A model generated the notes under the pieces. It did not search any database and was not told where the DNA came from. It worked only from the letters and a program-made list of their open reading frames with translations. From Raphanus sativus (Eukaryota > Streptophyta > Magnoliopsida > Brassicales > Brassicaceae), in the NCBI RefSeq assembly GCF_000801105.2, contig NC_079512.1:25189848-25253847 (forward strand): a stretch of DNA of 64,000 nucleotides. Reading direction: 5' to 3'. Both the position numbers and the translations under genes were made by a program. The stretch's first letter is position 1, and every line of letters starts with the position of its first letter. This document shows, piece after piece, positions 12,445-25,224 of this stretch.

Positions 12445-12835
12445 TTTTTTTTTTTTGCGTTTTCACATTTTTTCCCCCAGTTGCTATTTCTTAACAATTT
12501 AATGCGTATATTTTTTTCATCACGTAGTTATTTCTAGAATCCACCAATGAATAAAAAAGCTTATGATTAAGCAATCCGTATTTACAACTACATTGCCCGC
12601 AATTTATCCATGTCTACATATAAGTATTGGCTACTTAGATTGCACCTAAGAGCAAAAGTTAGATACAAACGATGGACAAGTTAGCCGCTTTACATGTATG
12701 TTTTGCTTTTTCACCAAACACCTATTTTTCATCCCTGCAAAACATCAATCCAAAGCTAAAAGGTTTGGTAAATCTGTACGCAACATAACTACGCATTTGT
12801 AATATACAAGAAACACGTTTTACCTTTTTTCCTTT

Positions 12836-15800
12836 TCATGAAGATTCGTTCCTAAGAAGCTGCAATCTATCATCCGTTAAGAGACCGACCAGAGTGTAAC
12901 CATTCATGTTAGCGTACTTCACGTCCTGAAGCGGATGATGACTTGCCAATGAGAACCTTTGAGAGACGGTAAAAGTCGAAGGATCTTGCAAGATGAGCTG
13001 GCGAGTGGACTCCTCACAAGATGCAAAAAGCTGCTTCTTTCCTCCCTCACCAAAGTCTATAATCGCTGTTCTTGGCAAACGGATGGTATCCACGGAAGCA
13101 TGTGTGGATGAAAGTTTCTGATAGCAAGAATCAACACCTCGTCTCTTCAGACAAACATGAAACCCATCTACACCGATGGTGTTAGCTCCTGTTTGGGTCA
13201 ACGTAGGCTGAGTAGAGACGTTATCATCAGAAGATCCAACTCTCGGTCTATAAGACGCAACTACATGATCGCTCCCAGGACAATAAGAGGAGGATATGCA
13301 AACTCCTGGGTTTCCAGTTTCAGAAACCAGTGATGGCCTAAACAAACACAAGAAAAAAATGCATTGATAAGCTTCTCTAAGCAAAGAATCCATGTCAAGG
13401 AAGCACAAAACCTCACCTTCCCTCGCTGCCATTAATGTTCCACTGACAAAGCCCGATGGAAGAAGCGGACAAGAGAGAACATACATCGGTAGTTGGGGTG
13501 GAGTTAGCAGAGAGATGATGGATAGTATGAACTGGATTGCTTGATAAGCCAGTAAACGATGCCAATGGTCGCATGGTCTGACGCATGTCAAACATTAAAA
13601 CCATTCCGTTCTGCAAAGAAGAATGTTAGGAGAGGTAGATAAAGTGGAATGAGCAAGATAAAGAAAATCATTAAACCTGTAGTCCAGCATAAATATGGTG
13701 AGAGCTGTTGCGATCCCAAGAACAAGACCAAGGTGCAGCCTACAAGAGAAAAAGGTAAAGTGATCATATAATCCTCTAAAATAATATTCAAAGCAAATTT
13801 CATAAGAGATGGTCAAAAGACTGTAGCTTACTGGTAGATCATAAGATAAGACAGTGTTGTGGCTCTCCAAGCTAAACAATTGAATAGATAGGTAATTAAG
13901 AAAACAAGGAAATCATCACAGGAGTGGAAGGTTGCTGAAAGGGTAACAATGTCCGAACCTTATAACTGATAATTTTTTTCCTAGAGAGCCGAAAACTGCA
14001 AGCCCATTATTGTGTGGGGAGATGTGAAGATCCTTTATTGCTCTAGTGGTAGGAGGCAGCATAATGTCATCAATCTCACCAGAATGTAGGCTCATCTAAA
14101 ATATATTATTGTAAAAAGTTGCATCACTTAAACTGGTGTAAGATCAAAACTAAGATGCCGAATACTCACTTGCGAGAGCACAAACGTTCCACCAACGCCT
14201 GAGAGCCTACGTGCCAATAACAAAATCTGCCTACCACCATCTATGTCAAATATACGGCCACCATTAACTAGCCGTTCACCCTGATCAAAAAAATTGGATG
14301 AAAAGGAACTTCGTCATTTACATCAGACACATAAACACAATTGCAAGGGAAACAATATGACAACCAAAATTTCTAATACAATGGGTCTGGGATAGTACAA
14401 TATGCCACACCTGATGCCTGAAGCTGCAAGAAGGTGCCAGTCCATTCTTTTCTTGGTAGATCTTCTGGCCTACATGTATTCCCTTATAGATGTTTAAATA
14501 GATATTTACATTATATTCCAAGAAAAACAAAAAACAGATAATTATACCACTTAAAGATAAACCTCTATTAACTGTTTGGGTAGTGAAATGACACGAGTTA
14601 ACTCTTAATGTCAAACAATTGCAAGACATCCTATACATTCTGTGTAATCAATGGAAATGCAAATATCCCATTCACACAATTCATTCAACGAAAGACTTTA
14701 GCCAACAACAATATAATGATGTATGATCTAATAGAGAGATTTGGTTTTCAATTAGCTGTATGTACCGCAACCATGAAGCATGTTATTTTGTAATTACCAG
14801 GTTCATATTTCTCTTGAGAAGCCACGTTAGACTCTCTCAGTGCACCACTAGTCGTGATTTCCATATAAGCTATCTTCTGCAAAACCAAAATTTCCAGCCT
14901 TGAACTAACGCAAAGAGTAACATGTGCCAAGAGTGACCAATTGACCATGTTCTTAGACAGTACCCTTTTCAGCTTATTAACTTCTGATCGTAGCTCTGCT
15001 TCTCTTTTTCTCCATTGAGCTTCTTTGCTACTCCAAGTAGCAGTCTACAAGACATTTAAGAATAGAGTGTTAAAACTCTACGATACTAGTAAAAATTGTT
15101 ACAAACAAGCCATAACCAACACAGATGACATAATGAAAGTGAACACAAAAAAAGAGGTATTAGTACTCAGGTAGCAATGTTAAATAACTAAGCTCAGAAT
15201 AGTACAGATATCATGAACAGTAATGTGTCATACCTTCTGTTCGAATAAATTTAATTTACCCTCGAGGAATAAGATTCTCTGTGAGAACATAAGAAAGAAG
15301 CAAACATCAGATCTTTAGCTTTCATGTATATATCTATCTTGCTACAACACTCAATAGCTAACCTTGTGTGCGTCATCATCAACTGCAGCAATCCTTGATG
15401 CAAAGATTTTGCGGACATCTCTAAGACCACATGTCCTATTGCATTGGGGACACTGTTAAATAAGCCAAGGTGAGTCTATGGCGAAAGCTAATTTATCATT
15501 AATAATAACACATCAAAGGGGTATCAACAACACACATACCTTTCCTGCACTACGCGGCTGCTTTAACCACTTCTTGATGCAAGAAAATCCATACAAGTGC
15601 CCACAAGGAAGACAGCTTCAATCGTCGCCAAGAGAGAAGTAAAAGTTTCACTTAGCAACCAAATCTAAGCAGTTGAGAAATTCAATTGAAGAAACCTAAT
15701 AGACTCATAACCCCATTGACTAAACTAACCTATGATTCAATCCCAGCAGCAAATTATCAAATTAATTTGTTCATACAATCAGTGGAATCAGAGTGAATAC

Positions 15801-16204
15801 CAGACTTGATGTTCGCCACCGTTGGTCCAAACTTCCATACAAATTAGGCACGATGTTCCCTCGGCCTCGGTAGGTTTCCATGCCGCCGCATCTTCCTCCT
15901 CCACCTGCGATCCTGAAGTCGAACAAACTCCTTGTGACCTTATCTGCTTCTCTTTCTCTTCACTCTCGTCCTCCGAAACCACGATAGGCGTGTGTGACAT
16001 CACAGATGTATGTACTACCCTGGTTTGGCTTTCGTCTTCTTCTCCCTCTTCCTCTTCTTCGGTTTCTTCGTCTTCCTCTTCCTCTTCCTCTTCTTCTTCG
16101 GTGTCGTCTGCTTCTTCTTCGTAGTAGTGTTGTTCGTCTTCTTCATCGAAATCTTCGATTGTTACTCCGCCACCTCTGAAGGCGTAACGCCGGCGGGGCG
16201 GCAT
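12836..16204 (-). CDS. RING-type E3 ubiquitin ligase with WD40 repeats (RFWD3-like)
   Basis: Thirteen exons (16204-15801, 15615-15540, 15452-15363, 15278-15234, 15044-14964, 14876-14798, 14469-14411, 14280-14170, 14095-13959, 13871-13832, 13739-13677, 13610-13417, 13337-12836) give 626 codons in one frame. The N-terminus has a Glu/Asp run (about residues 25-70). A RING follows: SCLIC (C119, C122), CCLPCGHLYGFSC and KCPQC (C161, C164), crossing exons 1-3. A short coiled coil comes next (exons 4-5, RILFLEGKLNLFEQK and EAQWRKREAELRSE). A WD40 propeller fills the rest (SWDRNSSHHIYAG, NGMVLMFDMR, CQWNING). This is the order of RFWD3, which ubiquitinates RPA and RAD51 at stalled forks in animals; I infer a similar nuclear role. 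Start MPPRRR at 16204 is preferred to the longer upstream frame. It matches Arabidopsis At5g03450 by synteny. Confidence 0.93.
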
Positions 16205-16389
16205 TAGGGCGAAATCCAGAAACTGATGAGCGCCAAACGAAGAAGAGAGAAGACCAACAGTTGGCGCTGAGTACCTTTCCTCGAGATCTCCAGGAATTAA
16301 ATAAGATTCCGAATAAATAGATAGCAGAACAAAGCCGCTGAACGGTTTAGAGTGTCTCAAAATTATAAAAAAAAGAAAAAATTAATTAT

Positions 16390-16414
16390 TGCGGTGAGCG
16401 TGGATCGAACACGC

Positions 16415-16457
<43 letters not shown>

Positions 16458-16462
16458 CCCGC
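16390..16462 (-). tRNA. tRNA-Phe (GAA)
   Basis: Reverse-complement reading gives a 73-nt cloverleaf. The acceptor is GCGGGGA against TCACCGC plus A, with the usual plant G.A mismatch at 5-68. The D arm is TAGCTCAGTTGGGAGAG, the anticodon stem-loop reads AGACTGAAGATCT with GAA, and the T arm is CGTGTTCGATCCACG. There is no intron. It lies in the roughly 420-bp gap between two divergent protein genes. Confidence 0.97.
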
Positions 16463-16621
16463 TTGTTGTTTTAAAGATTATGTTGTTTCTTTCCAATAGT
16501 TCATTTTTTGGTCTTAATAAAGCAAAGCGACGACTCGGGGGAAGTAGAAGAATTTTTGATCATCTGCGATTCATTTCTGTCGAAATTCCCAATTCCTGAG
16601 TTCAAGAACCCTAATTTCAAT

Positions 16622-17588
16622 ATGGTAAGATTCGTTCAGTTTTGTGGCTTTTGTGAATTCAAACATCTCAATTCCGCAGCTTTCATTTCGTATTTTGTTT
16701 TTTAAAATAGATGATGAAAATTCCACAGGTTTGCATAATGTGTTTGGTGCCGCTGTTCCTCGTTCCGCTCATCAATTTACTGCCTCGGATCATTGATTTT
16801 TTAATGGTAAACTGGATCTTCCTTTGTTGATAATCTAAAAAGTTAGGAACCATAATAGTAGTTTTGGAGAATAGGTTGCTAAGAGATTGTTTCATCTTTC
16901 GAAAGATAATTATAGAACAAAATGAGGAATAAGAAGAAGATACAAAATTAGGCTTAATCAAAGAATACATGATCATGAATTGTGCTCTTGGAAAGTCGAA
17001 CATGTTAGCATTTATTTAAAAAAAAAACGTATTGTACTTCTGAGAGTGTTACATACAGATTTTGAGTCTGTAGAGGTCAATGCTTTAGTGAGTGAAATCT
17101 TGCAAGTAGTAGATTAAGTATAATATGTCTTGTTTCTTGTGATCATTGGGGGTTGATTTCTTGAGGTGTGTGTGTTCATGCTTGAAAACTAGGCCAAAGT
17201 GTATGGATGGCTCGGATGGGAATACAGGAAGCCAGCTAGAGTTCCTCCAGCTTGTCCTTTCAAGCCAACTTCCACCAAAGTATGCGAAAAATTATCTTCT
17301 CAGCTTGAGTGGGTCTTTTCTTAGCTGAAGCAGTTTAGCTGATGAAATGCTTGTTTTTACGTTATATATTTCAATTCAACAATCCATGATATCCGATTAG
17401 CTTCTTCAGTGAAGCTACTTTACTATCTGCTGTGAATATTCACTTACTTTAATCTGAGCATCTAGTTACTTTTGTGAATCTTAACACTTTTGGTGTTACA
17501 GGTAGGTGCAGAAACAATAAGTGAAGGTACAGAAACAATAGCTAAACCCGCGGAGGATACCACTGGTGGTGGGGTGAAGCAGGATTGA
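16622..17588 (+). CDS. Small UPF0729 (C18orf32-like) membrane protein
   Basis: Four exons (16622-16624, 16729-16806, 17193-17279, 17502-17588) encode 84 residues. Exon 1 contributes only the ATG. The start [14 protein letters not shown] resembles animal C18orf32/UPF0729 proteins (MVCIPC...), with a short hydrophobic segment at about residues 2-27. [11 protein letters not shown], a Pro-rich stretch ([10 protein letters not shown]) and a polar tail ending in KQD follow. The animal protein sits on the ER and lipid droplets; function in plants is not established to my knowledge. An alternative acceptor at 16710 would insert MMKIPQ after Met1. A one-codon first exon is easily missed by gene finders. 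It corresponds by position to Arabidopsis At5g03460. Confidence 0.8.
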
Positions 17589-18654
17589 AGCTGACTCCTC
17601 CTCCCTCCTTTAATAAAGCTTTTTAACATTCTGTGGACATGTTTTGGATAAGAGAACAGCCTTGTGTGTGTGTCATAATAATGTACGTTCAAAGTTTATG
17701 GTCATTGTTGTAACAGATAATTTTATTTTAGTGTTTACATGTGCCAGACTTGGAATTCCTCAGCAACTTTGTGATCACTCTATGTTGGTTGTTAGCTAAT
17801 TGCATTAAGGCATCTCATGTATTATCCTAAATTGTATTCTAATAGGTAAGGCTTAATTGAGCTTTTAGTTAGAAACACCTATACAAGCACACCAATCTTG
17901 ACAATAAGAAAAAATAAAGCAAACCAATTTACTTGAAATATTTCATGTCTTCTTGTTATAGACTCTCTTTGTTTCATTTTGATTGATATTTAAAATTAAT
18001 GCACAAAAATATTAAGGTGATAATTTTTATAAACATAACCTTGGTTCATAAAAAAATATTATTATATAAAATAAATTTAACCAATAAAAGTAAAATTTTA
18101 TGTTACTAGTTACAGTGTCAAATGATATTAAATATTATCTTTATTTGGCAACAAATATTATCTAAAATAATGAAAATATTACTTAATTTGTAAAAGAATT
18201 AAGAAAAAACATCAAATAAATTGAAACAGATGGAGGATACCCCTTGGTTTTCTTCAAAGGTTTTATTCTCCAGAGTTAATAACACCTTTAATCGTTACCA
18301 CAATGTTAGAAACAAATGAAAAATAACAATATATTAATACCATCGTGTCTTGGTTAATTTTGATTTTACGAATAACAAAAGAGAAATTAAATTGTTATCT
18401 CTGTTAATCGATTTTTTTTTATTGGACAACTCTGTTTTCGATTAAAAGTATCATTTCTCTCTCGATATCTTCCGACATTGATCGCCGGACAAAAAAAAAA
18501 CCCAGTTCTTCAAATAACCGGTCACTTTCTCCCAAAGATCTCTTGGACCAATCCGAACGCTCAGGATTCTCATGCTTGATCCAATTTGAGACTTGTCTTC
18601 CACTGAATCTCTCCACCTAGGGTTTATATTTAAGGGAATCAACTAGGCTTTGCG
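17589..18654. other. Intergenic, no gene seen
   Basis: AT-rich spacer between the UPF0729 gene and the PP2A B' gene. Short minus-strand frames near 18419-18642 show no recognisable motif. The last 150 bp probably hold the PP2A promoter and 5' UTR. Confidence 0.6.
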
Positions 18655-20343
18655 ATGTTTAAGAAGATCATGAAAAGCGGGAGCCGAAAGACCTCCCGAA
18701 ACGACGCCGCCGATGATCCCATGTTCGGATTCGATCCCGCCTCCACCAATATGGTTGTGAACCACGCATCTCGCCCTTCTTCTCCCGCCACCCCCAAACA
18801 ACAACAACCTCCTCCAATGCACTCAATCGAGCCTCTCCCTCTATTCAGAGACGTCCCACCCCACGAGCGCCAACCCCTCTTCCTCCGAAAACTCCAAATC
18901 TGCTCCTTCCACTTCGATTTCACCACCGACCCCTCCAAAACTTGCGCGAAAAAGAGATAAAGAGGCAGACTCTACTCGAGCTAGTCGATTTCATCCAATC
19001 CAAAACCACCACCATCACCGAGCTCTGCCAACAAGAGATGGTCAAAATGATCTCCCTCAACATCTTCCGCTCCCTCCCTCCCTCTCCCCACGGCCAACAA
19101 TCCCCCCTCCTCGCCGCCGACCCCGACGAAGACGAGCCTTACCTAGACCCCGCCTGGCCTCACCTCCACCTCGTCTACGAGCTCCTCATCAGATACCTCC
19201 TCCCTTCCGACACCACCGACACCAAGATCGCCAAACGCTACATCCACCACTCCTTCGTCTCCAACCTCCTCCACCTCTTCGAGACCGAGGATCCGAGGGA
19301 GAGAGAGTACTTGAAAACCATACTCCACAGGATCTACGGGAAGTTCATGGTCCACAGGCCGTTTATCAGGAAAGGCATCAACAACATATTCTACCGGTTC
19401 GTCTACGAGACCGAGAGGCATTCCGGGATCGGGGAGCTTCTGGAGATTCTCGGGAGTATTATAAACGGTTTCGCCTTGCCCATGAAGGAGGAGCATAAGC
19501 TGTTTTTGATCAGGGCGTTGATACCTCTGCATAAGCCTAAGGCTATCGCTGTCTATCATCAGCAGTTGGCTTACTGTGTCGTTCAGTTTGTGGAGAAGGA
19601 TTATCGGCTTGCGGATACTGTGATTAAGGGTTTGTTGAAGTTTTGGCCCGTGACTAACTGTACGAAGGAGGTTCTGTTTCTTGGTGAGCTCGAAGAGGTT
19701 CTTGAGGCAACGCAGCCTGTTGAGTTCCAGAGGTGTATGGTTCCGCTGTTTCGGCAGGTGGCTCGGTGCCTTAATAGCTCTCATTTTCAGGTTAGTAGTA
19801 GTAATCTCTTGTGGCTTTTGGTTTCGTCATCGGAGATTAAGACCTATCTTGTGTGGTAGATTTGCGTATTGAGACAAAGATCTAGGCAGACCTATGTTGT
19901 GTGTTAATTTAGGAACTATATCTACATCATGATTTTACTCTGTTTCTAGGAAGTTTGAATATTTCTATATACCTTGCTCACATGCATAAGTCACCATTGT
20001 GATGCAGGTTGCGGAACGATCTCTGTTCTTGTGGAACAACGAGCATATTGTGGTTTTAATCGCTCAGAACCGAAGTGTGATACTTCCAATCATATTCGCT
20101 TCCCTGGAGAAAAACACAGAGTCTCACTGGAACCAAGCGGTTCATGGTCTAAGTTCGAATATAAAGAGAATGTTTATGGAGATGGACCCTGAGCTGTTTG
20201 AAGAATGTCAGCAAGAGTATGAAGAGAAGCAAGCCAAATGGAAAGAAGTGGAAGAGCAGCGCCAGAGTAGGTGGAGGAGATTAGATGAAGCAGTGGAAGA
20301 GCGTGAAAGAGTAGGAGGAGAAGATCATATGATCGTTTCTTAG
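18655..20343 (+). CDS. PP2A B' (B56) regulatory subunit, alpha type, with -1 frameshift
   Basis: Two exons (18655-19790, 20008-20343) encode a B56-family PP2A regulatory subunit, which targets the phosphatase to substrates. The start [14 protein letters not shown] is typical of plant B' subunits. After FDFTTDPSK the frame breaks. The expected [18 protein letters not shown] is present one base out of phase because the A run near 18938 has four A rather than five. Downstream the B56 HEAT repeats are intact ([77 protein letters not shown]). Exon 2 starts [11 protein letters not shown] and ends in a Glu/Arg-rich tail. With the base restored the length is 490 residues, normal for the family. Exon 1 is strikingly rich in C-ending codons. 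Synteny points to Arabidopsis At5g03470 (B' alpha). Confidence 0.9.
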
Positions 20344-23300
20344 AAAAAATACCAAATCAACTAATACTATTCTTTCTTTCACTTTCTCTTCATTACCTCT
20401 AAATTATATTACAGTTATTAATATATTTTCTTCCTTGTGATAATTTTGGCTGTCTATAAGTTATAGACTATAACTGTCAGTACATTTTTGTAGTGCTAAT
20501 TCTTATTGCCTAATAAAATTATGAAACTATGTCACTAACTTACTATATATATGCATAAACATTTAACTGCATGATTGGTTCTACCTAACGGAGTTTATCA
20601 AGATATATTTGAAGATGTGCCAATGGTCAATATCGTTTCATAATTTATAATCAGAATTATAATTAATCAGTTCATACAGTTATTGTCATAAGAGGGTGAG
20701 GTGTATAGAAAATGAATTATTACGTCTCGCTTGCATGATGTTATTTGTGTCTCTGTCACTCAAGTTCTCACGATATTTTTAACAAAAACGAGAGTGAATC
20801 ATACGGCTTTTTGAATAAGAGGCAATCATGTTTCGTTTACTAAAGGCTAAAGCATATTTATATGTAACATTTATTACAAACACAATTTGAGTGATGTTTT
20901 GATTATATGATCTGTAGATGCTCTACCGTAGCTCCTGAATGATCATTGCAACCACTACATAACGGTTTGTGTAAAAGTCATCGCTAAAAAAGGTTTGTTA
21001 AGATGCTGATGATAACAAATTAAAAAGTATATGCTTTGCTTAGGGTGAGTAGTGAAGCTAGCTAGTTGGCAAGTAATGGCTTCTTTTGGCGGCCAAGCAA
21101 TTCTCTCTCTCTATCTCTTTCACACACGCACAATCCTCTACGCCAAAACTTAAATAAATTCCTCTTAAATTCTTATATTATTTATTAAAATATGATTATA
21201 AAATTGTGATACTAGCTTCACAATACACTCAATAATATTATTCTTATTAATCTAGTATATATTAGTGACACGTTATCAAATAATTATCATAGAGCCGAAG
21301 ACAACGAATTATGTAGGGCTGGATGTGTAGAAGTTGGATATCAATCCAGCTCTACTAAACTCGTTATTTTTCTTACTTTTGTGGAATTTATATTGAAGCT
21401 TTTTCCAACAGAATACTGCCACCAAGTTAGTCTTATACTACAAGACTCTATAAAACAATATAAGTAACTATTTTAAAAATGTTAAGAAACCAAAACAAGA
21501 TAGGTTAACTCACCGAATGTGTATCATTGGCTAATCATAAGATTAATAATGGTTTGATCAAATAATTGGCTGATAAAAAAATCAATGTATCTTACAAAGA
21601 GGCGCAAACATAGGAACGCTATTATATATTTAATACGTTATTACTAATATCATTATAATTTAATAGCTTATGATCATGATTCATAGTTGTGTGTTGTGTA
21701 ATTGTGGGTTGGCTCAACTGCACATGAACTACTCAGAACCCGAAATTCTGTTTCCTTTTACTTTCCAAATGATTAGCTTAATTAATTGATCATGTAGTTA
21801 AGTTCAGTGTACATAATCCACAATGATTAGTGATACTATGATACAAAATTAGAAGTGGAATGGTATTTCAAAGTTGAGCCATATATACATGTGTTATCAC
21901 TTCTCAAAGATCTATAAGAATAGCCATGACTTTTAGATTTGATGTAGTTATTTTCGATAGTACATTATTTTCTAAATTCTTAAAACTAAATTTTCATGAA
22001 AGACACAACTCCTTAAAACTATTACATTTAAAGAAAAAAAAAGACATATTTTAAAGATGATAAGACTAATTCTTAAACATTTTTCCAATATTTTAAATTT
22101 CATTGCATATATAGAAAGAAAGTCATATTTTATGATGAAAAACACATCTGTACACATTTTACAATATTTTCCAATAGTTGCATGTTGAAAAGACACTCAT
22201 AATCATAGAAACACATATCATTTCATAATTTGACAACTTATGAAAAAACTAATTTCATCTTTATAATGAAAACACACAATTTTGACATTTGTTAGGGTTT
22301 CTATTATTAATAAATTAGTTTTAATAAGTTAGTGAAAAGATTTACAATGAAATACATAAAAGGGGAATGTTTATAGTTTTTCAAAGATCTATATGAATAT
22401 TCATGATCATTTTTCAGATTTGTTGTAGTTATTTTTAGATAGTATATTTACAATATGACAAGTTTTTAAAAACTAAAACCCACACAAAAGACCAATCTAA
22501 CTCAACAACAGTGATGTGTGGCTATTTTAAAGCTTTCTGATAGGATGATTTTTCAATCCGACGTGGATATCTTCAAATCACTCACTCAATCTCTTTTATA
22601 TATTGGAATACATTCAAAAAATAAAAACACATTGTAAGATTATAAGGCTAATTCTTAAATATTTTCACAATCTTTTAAATTTCATTGCATTTTAGAATGA
22701 GAAAAAAACACACATTCTTATGGTGTAAAATCATATTTTTATGATGTAATGATACACCTTTTCACAAACTTTAGTTTCTTGTTTGAAAGACACGTAATAA
22801 TAAAAACACATATCACTTTATAGTTTGACAACTTTTTAAAAACTAATTTTACCTTTTTATACAAATGCACAATCTTTGACATTTATTAGGATTCTTGTTA
22901 TTAATAAGCTATATATATATATCATATTTGGATTCAAAACTTATATGTACTTTATTTTGGCAAATGAACTTAATCATGTATTGTGGTACTATGACTATAT
23001 GTTGCTTGTTAAGTGTTGTATTTGTGGATAAAACAATTAAAGATGAGAGTGTAAATGATAAATAGATTAGAAAATAAACATAGTTAGAATACTTTACAAG
23101 GAGAAAAATACAATTTAATCATAGTTCTTGCTATGGTATTTACATTTCTTCCAATTGTCAAAATTGCTGTTTGTTTTTGGAATTTTTCCACTCAAATTGT
23201 AGAATGACACTGTTGTAATAGAAAAAGAAAGTCTTAATATCTTATACATAAATATGTCAAAGTAAGTCATACTTGTGACAACTAGCTGAAGTAGATTTAA

Positions 23301-23845
23301 TTTAGTCATAATTTCTTTTCCTAAGATAAGTGCTGACATTGAATCCAAATGTTGTTACTAGCCAGTGGTACCAAGATACAAAAATTATATAAGAATGAAG
23401 TGAAGAAATTTTCATAAGTGGTTATTTAATAATACTAATTAATTTGATTTGATCCATAAGACAAACAAAACAAAGTTAACCAAATAAAGAGAAAAATAAT
23501 TTAAATAAATTAAAGACAAAAAAAACAAGGGGGAAAGAAACAAGTGGTTCCAGGCTTGCAACCCAAAACTTCCAGAAAGGAATCCTTCACCAAAAGTTAT
23601 TTGGGGTTTGCTTCTTTTCCCATCCTTTCTCTTACCTTTCATTACATATATACTTTCTCTATATCTTATATATATACCAATAGTATTGTGTGTATAAACA
23701 AATACAATCATAAGTAAATATAGAGAGAGAGATACTTAGACATATATATAAACCAAACCCACCAAACATTCTTTGATACTTCTCACCATAAATACATATC
23801 TCTCTTGTGTTCTTCTAACAGAGCCAAATTCAGAAACGAAGGATC
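20344..23845. other. 3.5-kb AT-rich intergenic region with degenerate tandem duplication
   Basis: No open frame with recognisable domains. Arabidopsis has further genes in the matching interval (UGT, MED7 and RRM genes, from memory), and none is visible here. The centre holds the duplication listed separately. The last 150 bp upstream of the zinc-finger gene contain TATA-like and GA-rich sequence consistent with its promoter. Confidence 0.6.
21890..22915. repeat. Degenerate ~490-bp tandem duplication
   Basis: Copy 1 spans about 21890-22320 and copy 2 about 22375-22915. They share, in order: TCAAAGATCTATA with GAATA, GATTTG.TGTAGTTATTTT, ATTTTAAATTTCATTGCAT, AAACACATATCA, TTGACAACTT and CACAAT.TTTGACATTTRTTAGG. 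There are many substitutions and small indels, so it is old. Confidence 0.72.
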
Positions 23846-24664
23846 ATGACAAGTTTTCACGAGGAGACGCGTCTAGTACTCCTCACCAAGGGGAAACGAA
23901 CCAAACGTCCTCGATCTGCGTCTCCTCACATGAACGCAGAAGCAGTGTCCGGCGTTTGCAGCGAGGACCGATCACTAGAGGCAAAAGAAGAAGGAGCTGG
24001 TGAAGTGGAATTCCAGGGAGCTACTGAAGAAGACCAAGACATGGCGAGTTGTCTGATGCTATTGTCGCAGGGACATAAAGCAAAGAGTAGTGGAGATCAT
24101 TTATTGACGCAGAAGATTGGTTTCTTGAGCAACAAGAAACAGAAACCGGTGGCTTCTTCTCTAGGTTTAGGGCTAGATGGTGTATACCCGTGCAAAACGT
24201 GTGATAAAAGCTTCCACTCGTTTCAAGCACTAGGAGGACACAGGGCTAGCCATAAGAAGCCCAAACGCGACGAGAAGAACTCTTCTTCTGCGGTTGAAAC
24301 GGTGGAAACTGCAGAAGCTGTAGGAAGCTTTCTTTCTCTGCAAGTAAGTAGCGGTGATGGTAGCAAGAAGCAGGAAAAAACACATGAATGCTCGATCTGC
24401 AAAGCTGAGTTTTCTTCAGGACAAGCGTTAGGAGGTCATATGAGGAGACATAGAGGTTTAACCGTAAACGCAAACGCTACTTCAGTAAGCAAAACCGCGT
24501 TATCATCAAGTCATCATCAAGAACCTAATCATCCTAAGAACTTTCTGGAGTTGGATCTGAATCTTCCAGCGCCAGAAGATGAACCAAAATACGTGTTTGC
24601 GTCCAAAAATCAGATGCTTCTCTTCGCGTCTGCGTCCAATTCTTTGATTGATTGTCATCACTAA
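23846..24664 (+). CDS. C2H2 zinc-finger transcriptional repressor, ZAT type
   Basis: Intronless, 272 residues. Finger 1 uses C116, C119, H132, H136 and finger 2 uses C182, C185, H198, H202. Both contain the plant QALGGH signature. A basic stretch near the N-terminus (KGKRTKRPRS) is a likely nuclear signal. An EAR repression motif LDLNL is at residues 236-240. This is the C1-2i architecture of ZAT stress and development repressors; such proteins bind DNA through QALGGH and recruit co-repressors through EAR. I start at ATG 23846, the first in frame. Synteny suggests the Arabidopsis At5g03510 counterpart. The exact ZAT number cannot be told from sequence alone. Confidence 0.94.
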   Translation: MTSFHEETRLVLLTKGKRTKRPRSASPHMNAEAVSGVCSEDRSLEAKEEGAGEVEFQGATEEDQDMASCLMLLSQGHKAKSSGDHLLTQKIGFLSNKKQKPVASSLGLGLDGVYPCKTCDKSFHSFQALGGHRASHKKPKRDEKNSSSAVETVETAEAVGSFLSLQVSSGDGSKKQEKTHECSICKAEFSSGQALGGHMRRHRGLTVNANATSVSKTALSSSHHQEPNHPKNFLELDLNLPAPEDEPKYVFASKNQMLLFASASNSLIDCHH

Positions 24665-24930
24665 CTAAGTAGTTCTTGTAATTACTTGTTTTACCTTGAT
24701 ATGTTAATCATTAACCCTCATATTATCATTATTATTATTATCTAATATTGATTCTTGTAATTTGACATTGATTGATTTAACTTCAAATGATTTCATTCTT
24801 TAACAGTACTATTCATCGTTCGATACTATTTTGCTTGATGTGGTGGTGTTATCTGTATAATTAAGAGAACTTCATGATTAGCACATTTCCAATAATCATC
24901 AATACATATAAACGTATATAACTAATACTT

Positions 24931-24981
24931 AACTTTGGGAGAATGCAAAAAAAAAAAAAAAAAAAAACTTTGGGAGAATGC
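24931..24981 (+). repeat. Poly(A)-only insertion with 16-bp direct repeats
   Basis: AACTTTGGGAGAATGC at 24931-24946 is repeated exactly at 24966-24981, and only about 20 A residues lie between. This is the signature of target-primed reverse transcription in which only the tail was copied. Confidence 0.85.
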
Positions 24982-25176
24982 TTAAAGATGCTGAGGTTGT
25001 TCCTTGTAGAGCGGAAGAAGCATGTGACGATGACTTTCATATAAAGTCACTTCGTTTGTTAGCCGCCACTAACTCCCTTTTGTTACACTTCACTTCCGTT
25101 TGGGGTTGTTCGTTTTATTGTTCTTTCATATTTTATAAACACATATATTCACTTTGGATTAAATAAATATCATTTC

Positions 25177-25224
25177 ACTGAAATTGTATGTATTTTTTTT
25201 TTGTAAACTACTGAAATTGTATGT
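25177..25224 (-). repeat. Poly(T) micro-insertion with 15-bp direct repeats
   Basis: ACTGAAATTGTATGT at 25177-25191 is repeated exactly at 25210-25224. The 18-bp insert is a T run followed by GTAAACT, i.e. on the other strand AGTTTAC plus a poly(A) tail. Confidence 0.82.

Noticed and set aside
19143..19784. 213-codon minus-strand frame opposite PP2A B'
   Set aside because: Mirror of strongly biased C-ending codons in the sense gene; no motif of its own.
24978..25166. 62-codon frame after a poly(A) insertion
   Set aside because: No domain, starts in duplicated target sequence and overlaps nothing conserved.
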